The translations under genes and the position numbers were made by a program. Below are positions 37,501 to 44,778 of a stretch of DNA of 59,109 nucleotides, in pieces. This stretch comes from Bacteroidales bacterium (lineage in GTDB: Bacteria > Bacteroidota > Bacteroidia > Bacteroidales > WCHB1-69), in contig JAGCSI010000081.1 in NCBI GenBank assembly GCA_017964255.1, positions 1 through 59,109 on the forward strand, written 5' to 3'. Position 1 is the stretch's first letter. The number at the start of each line of letters is the position of its first letter. The notes below the pieces were generated by a model. The model was given only the letters and a program-made list of their open reading frames with translations, was not told where the DNA came from and did no database searches.

Positions 37501-40500
37501 TTTGGAATGGTGTACAGTTCACTGAAGCTGGTACCCAGACCGCGACACTGGAAACTGTGAACGGTTGCGACTCTGTCGTTACCATGACTCTGACGGTTAA
37601 TCCGATATATTCTGAAACCGATAGCAGAACCATTTGCGCCAGCGAGCTGCCGTACACCTGGAATGGAGTTACTTTCACCCAGGCTGATATTCAGACCGCG
37701 ACACTGGAAACAGTGAATGGTTGTGACTCCGTCGTGACGATGACATTGAATGTGAATCCGATTTATTCAGTGGACGATAGCAGAACTATTTGCGCCAGCG
37801 AGCTGCCCTACACTTGGAACAGTGTACAGTTCACAGAAGCCGGCACCCAAACCGCCACTCTGGAAACGGTCAATGGCTGCGATTCTGTTGTGACGATGAC
37901 ATTGAATGTTAATCCGATTTATTCAGTGACCGATAGCAAAACCATTTGCGTCAGCCAGCTGCCTTACACTTGGAACAACGTTGTTTTCACAGAAGCCGGC
38001 ACCCAAACTACCACCCTGCAGACCGTTAATGATTGCGACTCTGTGGTGACCATGACCTTGACGGTAACTAATGCTTTTGATGTTGCCGATAGTAAGACTA
38101 TCTGCGCCAGCGAGCTGCCTTACACATGGAATGGCGTGGTGTTCACCCAGGCTGGTACACAGATTGCTACATTGGAGACTGTGAATGGTTGTGACTCCGT
38201 TGTTACCATGACCTTGACAACCTTCCCAACTTATGAGGTGAGCGATGCACAGACTATTTGTCCCAGCGAATTGCCATACACATGGAATGGCGTGGTGTTC
38301 ACCCAGGTTGGTACACAAGCTGTCACATTGCCGACAGTGGATGGCTGTGACTCCGTTGTTACCATGACCTTGACAACTTTCCCGACCTATGAGGTGAGCG
38401 ATGCCCAGACTATTTGTCCCAGCGAGTTGCCTTACACTTGGAATGACGTGGTGTTCACCCAGGCCGGCACACAAACTGTCACATTGCCGACAGTGAACAA
38501 CTGCGACTCCGTTGTTACCATGACTTTGGCAACCTTCCCGACCTATGAGGTGAGCGATGCCCAGACTATTTGTCCCAGCGAGTTGCCCTACACATGGAAT
38601 GGCGTGGTGTTCACCCAGGCTGGTACACAAACTGTCACACTGCCGACAGTGAACAACTGCGACTCCGTTGTTACCATGACCTTGACAACCTTCCCGACCT
38701 ATGAGGTGAGCGATGCTCAGACTATTTGTCCCGGCGAGCTGCCTTACACTTGGAATGGTGTGGTGTTCACCCAGGCTGGTACGCAAACAGTAACATTGCC
38801 GACAGTGAACAACTGCGACTCCGTCGTCACCATGACCTTGACAACCTTCCCGACCTATGAGGTGAGCGATGCTCAGACCATTTGTCCCGGCGAGCTGCCT
38901 TATACATGGAATGGTGTGGTGTTCACCCAGGCTGGTACGCAAACAGTAACATTGCCGACAGTGAATAACTGCGACTCCGTTGTTACCATGGCCTTGACGA
39001 CCTTCCCGACCTATGAGGTAAGCGATGCACAGACCATCTGTGCTAGTGAACTGCCGTACACATGGAATGGCGTGGTGTTTGCCCAGGCTGGCACACAGAC
39101 CGTTACTTTACCGACAGTAGATGGTTGCGACTCAGTAGTCACGATGACTCTGATCGTTAATCCGATTTACTCCGAAACTGAGACACGCACTATCTGCGCC
39201 AGCGAGTTGCCATACATTTGGAATGGTGTCACCTTCATCGAGGCCGGTACCCAGACTGCAACCTTGCCGACCATCAATGGCTGCGACTCCGTAGTCACGA
39301 TGACTCTGATCGTTAATCCGATCTATTCCGAATCAGAATCCCGCACCATCTGCGCTAGCGAGTTGCCATACACCTGGAATGGCGTAGAGTTTACCCAGGC
39401 CGGTACTCAGACTACTACTCTGCCCACCATTGCTGGTTGCGACTCAGTAGTCACAATGACGCTGATTGTTAATCCAGTTTATGCAGAATCTGAATCCAGA
39501 ACCATTTGTGCAAGCGAGCTGCCCCACATCTGGAATGGCGTAGAGTTCACCCAAGCCGGTACCCAAACCGCCACTTTGCCGACAGTGGAAGGCTGCGATT
39601 CAGTAGTAACAATGACGCTGATTGTAAATCCGATCTACTCCGAAACCGAGACACGTACCATCTGCGCTAGCGAGTTGCCATACACCTGGAATGGCGTAGA
39701 GTTCACCCAGGCTGGTACCCAGACTGCCACTCTGCCTACCGTTGCTGGTTGCGACTCAGTAGTCACAATGACGCTGATTGTAAATCCGGTTTATGCAGAA
39801 TCTGAATCCAGAACCATTTGTGCAAGCGAGCTGCCATACACTTGGAATGGCGTAGAGTTCACCCAGGCGGGCACCCAGACCGCTATTCTGCCCACTGTTG
39901 CTGGTTGCGACTCAGTAGTCACAATGACGCTGATTGTAAATCCGGTTTATGCAGAATCTGAATCCAGAATCATTTGTGCAAGCGAGCTGCCATACACTTG
40001 GAATGGCGTAGAGTTTACCCAGGCGGGCACTCAGACCGTTACTCTGCCGACAGTGGATGGTTGCGATTCAGTAATAGCGATGACGTTGATTGTTAATCCG
40101 ATTTATTCAGAATCTGAATCCAGAACCATCTGCGCTGGCGAGCTGCCTTACACCTGGAATGGCGTCGAGTTCACCCAGGCCGGCACCCAGACTGTTACCT
40201 TATCTACGGTGAATGGTTGCGACTCTGTCGTTACCATGACTTTGACGGTGAACCAACCCACTACGGGTATCGATGAGCAAGAGGCTTGCGATGCATTCGC
40301 TTGGATTGACGGTACAGTCTATACCGAAAGCACCAATACCCCAACCTTCACGCTGACCAATGCGGCAGGTTGCGATTCTGTGGTGACTTTGCATCTGACC
40401 ATTCATGAGTCTGTGACCATTGACGCTTACCTGACCATTCAAGAGAGCGATCTGCCATACACCTATGGAGACACTACTTTTGAGCCTGGAACAGTCCAGA

Positions 40501-40847
40501 GTGGAGATTACAGCTTCTACTTTACTACTGAATATGGCTGTGACTCAATCATAGTATTGCACCTTACCGTTGAGACCGGTATTGACAATTATGCTATGAC
40601 CGCTTCAATGTACGTGTACCCGAACCCGACTTCGGATAAGGTCAATGTTCAGCTGACAGTTAACGATGAGTCGTTGAATGATGGCGAAATCCATCTGTAT
40701 GACATGTACGGCAAATGGCTCAGAACCGTTAAGGTGACGGGCAAAGTCACTGAGATCGACCTGTCATCCTTCGCAGCGGGTGTGTACTTCGTGAAGGCTG
40801 TTGAAGGCCAGCAGCTGATAGGAGTTCGCAAGATTGTGAAAGAGTAG
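34596..40847 (+). CDS. 2083-residue T9SS-exported protein with 24 tandem 52-aa repeats
   Basis: The signal peptide is MKKINRIFFQILALALMMSS followed by AIGNAFAQ. Residues ~30-200 are Ig/SprB-like. Residues ~207-400 begin DPNEIKGPAGY, a conserved domain that in many secreted giants directly follows CARDB repeats. Residues ~400-590 are Ig/cadherin-like (EYSVRIRTTDIGG). Residues ~637-1886 hold 24 copies of a 52-aa unit with core ICxSELPYTWNGV...GTQTxTL...CDSVVTMTL. Two looser GCDSVVTLHLT modules follow. The last ~85 residues are a T9SS type A sorting domain (YVYPNPTSDK, IHLYDMYGKWLR, GVYFVKAVEG, VRKIVKE). Inferred to be displayed on the cell surface as the end product of this operon. Followed at once by a palindrome and a strong terminator. 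Confidence 0.93.
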   Translation: MKKINRIFFQILALALMMSSAIGNAFAQGGFCINAYMLQEESCSPGEDGMATVFIPSALSGHCTIEWQLGNGQTSSLETVSGLKKGTYHVSVKSNTCPNVVFFTGMVKVTKSSDCDLDVNISGPGSVTGDCNGMPSITFTATVSGGTPPYHFNGWHQVGNSSATMTMTPVEGQFTVNCSVQDANGVTGSDELVGFAKKMECAQDPNEIKGPAGYSEEHHFVNNSDKMNYTIEFENDPDFAMAPASRVKITYDVPDKQKLASFRLADFGFGDFVFTVPSNVSSYSQRLDVSDSLGVWVDVNAGIDVAHNQLFWIFQSIDPATGAEPASSQMGFLPINDSLEHGQGYVSFYIAPNANVQTGDTVAAEALIVFDDNAPIGTNVWTNTFDAVAPSSTLHAEMNTTDSLYCTFSFDVQDDANGSGARSVEVYMSANNADYISIGSTEPDSTLSFVLESGVYYQFMSIATDNVGNKEPFKAQPDTAINYNTAPIDLVLNGSSFYEYDPINSMIGTLYTLDNDVNLPFVYELVAGVGDDDNNLFTIEGNVLKTNATFVCSHQTEYSVRIRTTDIGGLSFEKSFDLNEIMQHVTPITRLNVTLCEGSSLDFYGVELTEEGTYTDTLTTAAGCDSIIVWYVTMSPVYAQTESAIICASELPYTWRDTIFEPGTVSDEYVFYRSTAKGCDSVVTLNLTVNPVYEVDDQKAICASELPYTWNGVQFTEAGTQTATLQTVNGCDSLVTMTLTVNPIYTETDSRTICPSELPYTWNGVEFTQAGTQTVTLPTVNNCDSVVTMTLTTFPTYEVSDAQTICPSELPYTWNGVVFTQAGTQTVTLPTVNNCDSVVTMTLTTFPTYEVSDVQTICPSELPYTWNGVQFTEAGTQTATLETVNGCDSVVTMTLTTFPTYEVSDAQTICPSELPYTWNGVTFAEAGTQTTTLETVNGCDSVVTMTLTTFPTYDVTDTKAICESALPYIWNGVQFTEAGTQTATLETVNGCDSVVTMTLTVNPIYSETDSRTICASELPYTWNGVTFTQADIQTATLETVNGCDSVVTMTLNVNPIYSVDDSRTICASELPYTWNSVQFTEAGTQTATLETVNGCDSVVTMTLNVNPIYSVTDSKTICVSQLPYTWNNVVFTEAGTQTTTLQTVNDCDSVVTMTLTVTNAFDVADSKTICASELPYTWNGVVFTQAGTQIATLETVNGCDSVVTMTLTTFPTYEVSDAQTICPSELPYTWNGVVFTQVGTQAVTLPTVDGCDSVVTMTLTTFPTYEVSDAQTICPSELPYTWNDVVFTQAGTQTVTLPTVNNCDSVVTMTLATFPTYEVSDAQTICPSELPYTWNGVVFTQAGTQTVTLPTVNNCDSVVTMTLTTFPTYEVSDAQTICPGELPYTWNGVVFTQAGTQTVTLPTVNNCDSVVTMTLTTFPTYEVSDAQTICPGELPYTWNGVVFTQAGTQTVTLPTVNNCDSVVTMALTTFPTYEVSDAQTICASELPYTWNGVVFAQAGTQTVTLPTVDGCDSVVTMTLIVNPIYSETETRTICASELPYIWNGVTFIEAGTQTATLPTINGCDSVVTMTLIVNPIYSESESRTICASELPYTWNGVEFTQAGTQTTTLPTIAGCDSVVTMTLIVNPVYAESESRTICASELPHIWNGVEFTQAGTQTATLPTVEGCDSVVTMTLIVNPIYSETETRTICASELPYTWNGVEFTQAGTQTATLPTVAGCDSVVTMTLIVNPVYAESESRTICASELPYTWNGVEFTQAGTQTAILPTVAGCDSVVTMTLIVNPVYAESESRIICASELPYTWNGVEFTQAGTQTVTLPTVDGCDSVIAMTLIVNPIYSESESRTICAGELPYTWNGVEFTQAGTQTVTLSTVNGCDSVVTMTLTVNQPTTGIDEQEACDAFAWIDGTVYTESTNTPTFTLTNAAGCDSVVTLHLTIHESVTIDAYLTIQESDLPYTYGDTTFEPGTVQSGDYSFYFTTEYGCDSIIVLHLTVETGIDNYAMTASMYVYPNPTSDKVNVQLTVNDESLNDGEIHLYDMYGKWLRTVKVTGKVTEIDLSSFAAGVYFVKAVEGQQLIGVRKIVKE
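36504..40254 (+). repeat. 24 tandem 156-bp coding repeats
   Basis: The period is exactly 156 bases: for example TGAGCGATG at 36991 and 37147. Each unit has one ICxSELPYTW and one CDSVVTMTL segment. Two sequence subfamilies occur in blocks: one with a TTFPTYEVSDAQTICPSELP junction (units ~3-6 and 12-17) and one with VNPIYSETETRTICASELP (units ~18-24). This fits block duplication and local homogenisation. Confidence 0.95.
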
Positions 40848-40866
40848 GGACGCACTGCGTGCGTCC
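40848..40866. repeat. Perfect palindrome directly after a stop codon
   Basis: GGACGCAC at 40848-40855 pairs perfectly with GTGCGTCC at 40859-40866 around a 3-base loop. It begins on the base after the TAG of the 2083-aa gene, and a further half copy (GGACGCACC) lies at 40875-40883. There is no U tract, so it looks like a REP-type intergenic element or an RNA-stabilising hairpin rather than a terminator. Confidence 0.75.
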
Positions 40867-40902
40867 GCATACTCGGACGCACCATTTGTATTCAATAAAC
40901 AC

Positions 40903-40938
40903 AAAAAGAGGATGACCGTAAGGTCACCCTCTTTTTTT
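40903..40938. terminator. Strong bidirectional intrinsic terminator
   Basis: AAAAAGAGGATGACC, a GTAA loop and GGTCACCCTCTTTTTTT form a ~15-bp stem with a single A-C mismatch and T runs on both strands. It serves the + strand giant operon and the - strand ORF6N gene remnant, which converge here. Confidence 0.9.
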
Positions 40939-40961
40939 GCTTACCGCTTACGACTCGCCGC

Positions 40962-41813
40962 TTATTCAACTTCGCTTTCGCCGCTGCCTTTGGTGAAGGT
41001 TTGGGTGGTGACGGAGCTGGAAGTTCCGTTCTTCACTGCGATGGCTTTCACTGTAGTGGTGTCGCTCAGGGTGAAGGCTTCGCTGTAGAGCGTGCTTTCA
41101 GCGGTGGGCGTGCTGCCGTCGGTGGTGTAGCGGATATCAGCTCCAGCGGGGCCACTGATACTTACCTAGGTGGTCTATTCAAACGGAGTGGTTCCGTTGA
41201 TGGTGGGGGCTTCTACCGTCTCGGTCTCCGAGCCTGTAGAGGAGCCGTTGTTGGGACCATTTTTGGGGAAGCTTACAATTTCATCATCATTTTCCCGTTT
41301 TACTGAATGTTTGAACTTGAACATGGCAAGGTTCAGCTCGAAGGAGGTTTCGCTGCTTTGTTTTGGGAGGATGTCGCTCATGATTTCCTCTATCAGTTGA
41401 CCGCCACGGTGTAAGAGAACTTGCTGCTCTGTGCTTTTGTCCTCATATTGTGGGACTTCCACAATGACTCGTGAAAGTTCCTTTAATTTGGCGTAAGCTT
41501 CTACAATGGCGATGGTGGTTTCTACTGCTTTCGGGCTTTTTAAGATTGTAGCCAGCATATAGAGTCCTTTTTCGGTGAAGGCTTTAGGAGGATATTTAGA
41601 GTGTTGACCTCTACCAGCATCCTTTAAGGTCAAATTTTTTGACCTTAAATCGTTAATTTCTTGATTATCAAGCTGAAAAATGTATCCATTTGGAAATTTA
41701 TTGGGGTTGTTACTCACAGCTTGATTGATTTCTTTGGTTTTTACGCCATACAGTTCAGCCACGTCTGAATCCAGTATTACCTGCTGATTCCGCAGGGTGA
41801 TGATTTTTGCCAT
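40962..41813 (-). pseudogene. ORF6N-domain protein fused to chitobiase-type domain, interrupted by two TAG codons
   Basis: From the ATG at 41813 the frame gives 212 residues. Residues ~5-95 form an ORF6N domain (VILDSDVAELYGVKTKEINQ; FTEKGLYMLATIL), a family related to phage KilA-N-type DNA-binding proteins. A helical segment follows (~95-175), then APTINGTTPFE and a TAG at 41175-41177. Two threonine codons and a second TAG (41166-41168) come next. The same frame then continues for 67 codons (VSISGPAGADIRYTTDGSTP ... GSGESEVE) to a TAA at 40962-40964. That downstream part is a chitobiase/beta-hexosaminidase C-terminal-type Ig fold and its linker fits seamlessly, so two nonsense changes most simply explain the break. 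The truncated product could still bind DNA. Amber readthrough is unlikely because TAG ends several neighbouring genes. Confidence 0.82.
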
Positions 41814-41858
41814 GATGCGGTGTCAGGGAGACAATTGCGTCCTCGCAGTTGCATGAAT

Positions 41859-41888
41859 TGTAGAGACGCAATTAATCACGTCTCTACA
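41859..41888. repeat. Inverted repeat TGTAGAGACG / CGTCTCTACA
   Basis: Ten-base perfect arms at 41859-41868 and 41879-41888 surround a 10-base A/T-rich loop. A GCGTCC motif (41838-41843) precedes it, echoing the palindrome at 40848. It lies between divergent genes (ORF6N and the FISUMP protein) without a T run. It resembles dispersed intergenic palindromes, but an operator is possible. The rest of 41814-42015 shows only the -7 box below. Confidence 0.65.
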
Positions 41889-42003
41889 GGGGAAAACCAA
41901 CTTGGCTTTACGAGAATACAAAAAAAAACCGCCCTGGAGTGGAAACTAAATCAAAAAAATTAATTTTTTTGAGGGATGGATGTTATTTTATGTTATTTTT
42001 TGC

Positions 42004-42011
42004 TAATTTTG
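42004..42011 (+). promoter_or_regulatory. Bacteroidota -7 box before the FISUMP gene
   Basis: TAATTTTG matches TAnnTTTG exactly. No TTTG is found at the correct spacing for a -33 box; the nearest, at 41968-41971, is 32 bases away. With this box transcription would begin close to the ATG at 42016, so initiation at the second ATG (42031) would leave a short leader. Confidence 0.5.
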
Positions 42012-42015
42012 CAAG

Positions 42016-43860
42016 ATGAAAATTAAAAATATGAAAAAAATCACCGTTTCGCTGATAATGGCGATGTTTTTTGTTAATGTTTTTGCCCAGCAGTATGTGG
42101 ATTTAGGACTTGAAAGCGGTACCCTTTGGAAAGACCAAAACGAAAAAGGTTTCTATACCTATCAGGAAGCAGAAAGAAATTTCGGAAACAGCATGCCAAC
42201 TGCACCGCAGTTGAATGAATTGGTAAATACATGTGTATGGGAATGGACCGACAATGGTTACAAAATTACCGGACCTAATGGGAAGTCGATTTTTTTGCCT
42301 GCCGAAGGTTATTACTCTTGCGGGGCCGATCCTAAACTAAAGAGAGTTGGCACCTCAGGTCAATATTGGTCAAAGACAATGACTGACTATATTATGGTTA
42401 ACAACCCTGAAGACTGGGATTTCCCATATTGTTTAACCATTAATTCTGAATCAAAATCTGTACACTACAACAATCCCGAATGTTGTAAATTTACAATTCG
42501 TCTGGTGTTTGAAGATGAGAAAGCGGCTTTAAAAGCGAAAACGCAGAATCAGCTTGCCGAAGGAAATGAAAAAGCAAAATCAGAGGCAGCAGAACAAAGA
42601 AAACAGGAAGAGGAACAAAAAAAGTTGGAAAATCAAAAGAAATTAGAGGAGGAAGCGAAAAGAAAAGCTGAAGAAGAGGATAAAAGTTTGGAGGCGCAAT
42701 GTATTTCCCTAAAGGATATTGACGGCAACAAGTATAAGTTAGTAAAGATTGGAACCCAATGCTGGATGGCCGAAAATTTAAGAACAACCCATTATGCGGA
42801 TGGAACGGAAATTTTTATGGATGGCAATAGAGTAAGCAACATTATTCCATACAGATATTATCCTGAAAATAGTGAAAAAAATTTACCCACATATGGTTTC
42901 TATTACAATTGGGCGGCTGTTATGGGAGGAAGCATTTCTTCAGCAAGCGTTCCGAGCAATATTCAGGGTGTTTGTCCTAATGGATGGCATGTTCCCAGTT
43001 TTGAGGAATATATGACCTTGCTTGATTATGTTGCTTCGCAACCCCAATACCAATGTGATGGAAATATCAGAAAAGCAGTCAAAGCTATTACCTCCTCAAC
43101 AGGCTGGGACGCATTCTGGGAAGTTGATTTTAATAATAACAATGCGACTGGTTTTAATATGTTGCCTGCAGGAGGGTATGTTAGTCCATTTTTTCCTGAA
43201 TCTATTATTGGTTTTTGGGCGATTTTTTGGACTACAACAGAGAAATCACATAAAAAAGCGTATCGTTTTGGTTTTAGTGCTGACTTTCGGCTTGATAGAA
43301 CATTGAGTTACAATAAAATCGATGCTTATCCCGTCCGTTGTCTTCGTGGATGGGGAATGCTTGATGTTGAAAAGCTTGCTGAACAATTAAAGACTGCGCC
43401 ACAGGGGGTAGACGTGGGAAACCGTAATGCCCGAATTGTGGAAGATTTACAAGCCGGTTTTGATTTCATTTCCGAAACGATTAATGCTACGAGTACGGCT
43501 TATATTCATACGTTAGCTTCCAGCTATCCAACAACCTATAATGCTGGAACTAATACTGGAACCAGCGATTATTCGTCAGAAAGTAGTAGCACTTCCGGTT
43601 CATCTGTGTCACAATATGTGACGACAGGAACTGCAACGGGAGTCAAAATAACAGAATCGGGTTCGGTATCATCCATCTCTTGTCCGATAGAAAAGTGGAA
43701 TGGTTCGGGAGCCCCTGCTGCTTTGATTGATGGAGAACATTATGTATTAGGCCGTAATACTACTTCTTCTTGTAACGGAGTAAGTGTGTCACAATATTCC
43801 TATGTTTGCCATGTTACCCATGGGTCAAGGATATTGTATACTGTTTTTGTGAATTTCTAA
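42016..43860 (+). CDS. Secreted FISUMP-domain protein with central coiled coil
   Basis: 614 residues. ATG codons at 42016 and 42031 are both possible; the second gives a compact signal peptide (MKKITVSLIMAMFFVNVFAQ). Residues ~25-165 are an FISUMP-like half domain (YVDLGLESGTLW ... AEGYYSCG ... FTIRLVFED). Residues ~168-230 are a Glu/Lys/Gln-rich coiled coil (EEEQKKLENQKKLEEEAKRK). Residues ~235-450 are a full FISUMP domain (DIDGNKYKLVKIGTQCWMAE, CPNGWHVPSFEEY, FNMLPAGGY, YPVRCLRG). Residues ~450-614 are Ser/Thr-rich and of unknown fold. FISUMP proteins are abundant exported proteins of Fibrobacter and Bacteroidota with no established activity. A second FISUMP gene follows 47 bases downstream. 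Confidence 0.9.
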   Translation: MKIKNMKKITVSLIMAMFFVNVFAQQYVDLGLESGTLWKDQNEKGFYTYQEAERNFGNSMPTAPQLNELVNTCVWEWTDNGYKITGPNGKSIFLPAEGYYSCGADPKLKRVGTSGQYWSKTMTDYIMVNNPEDWDFPYCLTINSESKSVHYNNPECCKFTIRLVFEDEKAALKAKTQNQLAEGNEKAKSEAAEQRKQEEEQKKLENQKKLEEEAKRKAEEEDKSLEAQCISLKDIDGNKYKLVKIGTQCWMAENLRTTHYADGTEIFMDGNRVSNIIPYRYYPENSEKNLPTYGFYYNWAAVMGGSISSASVPSNIQGVCPNGWHVPSFEEYMTLLDYVASQPQYQCDGNIRKAVKAITSSTGWDAFWEVDFNNNNATGFNMLPAGGYVSPFFPESIIGFWAIFWTTTEKSHKKAYRFGFSADFRLDRTLSYNKIDAYPVRCLRGWGMLDVEKLAEQLKTAPQGVDVGNRNARIVEDLQAGFDFISETINATSTAYIHTLASSYPTTYNAGTNTGTSDYSSESSSTSGSSVSQYVTTGTATGVKITESGSVSSISCPIEKWNGSGAPAALIDGEHYVLGRNTTSSCNGVSVSQYSYVCHVTHGSRILYTVFVNF

Positions 43861-43907
43861 CACACTGGCGAAAAAATCAATTTATTTCATAACCAAAACG
43901 AATAAAT

Positions 43908-44753
43908 ATGAGAAAGTTTTTCAAGTTGGGAATGGCATTGACCCTTTCCGTGGCGATGTTGCTGACCTCTTGCAAAAAAGAGGAAGTGAGCAACAATGGC
44001 AACACGGAGAATCCCGGTGGCGGTGGCACCGGCTCTGCCAATACTGATTATCCTTCCACGGCAATAGTTATATATGAAGCGGTGACCGATTTAGATGGGA
44101 ACCGTTATGATGCAGTGCGGATAGGCGACCAAGTATGGATGGCGGAGAATCTGCGCACCACAAAGTATGCAGACGGTACATCAATACCTTTGGGCACGTC
44201 AACAAGTACAACAACAGCCTACTGTTATGCGCCTGGTGCACATCAGTCCTACGAGGAGAACGTCATGGACAATGTAGCCCGTTATGGCTACTTATACAAC
44301 TGGCCGGCGGTGATGCACGGAGCAAGCAGCAGTGCAGCCAATCCCAGTGGCGTCCAGGGCATCTGCCCTGATGGCTGGCATGTGCCCAGCGATGCGGAGT
44401 GGATACAATTGACTGACTATATGAAGACACAGCCAACTTATATGGCAAGTGGCAACGCCGACAATTTGGCCAAGGCGTTGGCGGCTACTTGGGGTTGGAA
44501 CAGTTCTAGTAACACGGATGCCCCTGGCAATAATCCCAGCACGAATAACGCCACGGGTTTTTCGGCTCTTCCCGCCGGTTACTATAATGGACGCTACTAC
44601 TATTTTTGCAACAACGCCAATTTCTGGAGCGCTACAGAACGCAATGACGAAAATACGTTCTACCTCAGTCTTTATTGCAGTTATGCCGGTGTGATGTATG
44701 AGGACAACGGTGACAAGTATGACGGTTTTTCGGTTCGTTGTGTTCGCGATTAG
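43908..44753 (+). CDS. FISUMP-domain lipoprotein
   Basis: 281 residues. The signal MRKFFKLGMALTLSVAMLLT ends in a lipobox (LLTSC) with the lipidated cysteine near residue 22. A Gly/Asn-rich spacer follows. Residues ~60-281 are a FISUMP domain (DLDGNRYDAVRIGDQVWMAE, CPDGWHVPSDAEW, NNATGFSALPAGYY, FWSATE, FSVRCVRD). It is expected on the outer membrane, possibly surface-exposed, although the +2 residues (KKEE) are not a clear surface-export signal. It is probably cotranscribed with the upstream FISUMP gene. It converges on the symporter gene with 25 bases between stops and no obvious terminator. Confidence 0.93.
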   Translation: MRKFFKLGMALTLSVAMLLTSCKKEEVSNNGNTENPGGGGTGSANTDYPSTAIVIYEAVTDLDGNRYDAVRIGDQVWMAENLRTTKYADGTSIPLGTSTSTTTAYCYAPGAHQSYEENVMDNVARYGYLYNWPAVMHGASSSAANPSGVQGICPDGWHVPSDAEWIQLTDYMKTQPTYMASGNADNLAKALAATWGWNSSSNTDAPGNNPSTNNATGFSALPAGYYNGRYYYFCNNANFWSATERNDENTFYLSLYCSYAGVMYEDNGDKYDGFSVRCVRD

Positions 44754-44778
44754 AGCATAACACAAGGCAACTGAACAA

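Noticed and set aside
36306-38942. Long open frames on the - strand (36306-37382 and 37923-38942) antisense to the 52-aa array
   Set aside because: They repeat with the same 156-base period as the sense gene, lack start context, and encode His/Gly/Arg-rich repeats unlike any protein family. They are a by-product of codon use in the repeat.
36504-40254. Regular array resembling a CRISPR
   Set aside because: The 156-base units are coding, with no short palindromic repeat and variable spacer pattern, and no cas genes lie nearby.
17584-40847. A single gene split into four by frameshifts
   Set aside because: Each of the four frames has its own ATG and a convincing signal peptide, so they are separate exported proteins.
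41166-41177. TAG codons read as sense (recoded amber) in the ORF6N gene
   Set aside because: TAG is used as the normal stop of several neighbouring genes (for example 4377, 5930, 40845 and 44751), so reassignment is not supported.
41968-42011. Complete -33/-7 promoter before the 42016 gene
   Set aside because: The only upstream TTTG is 32 bases from the -7 box, too far for the normal 19-23 base spacing. Only the -7 box was kept.
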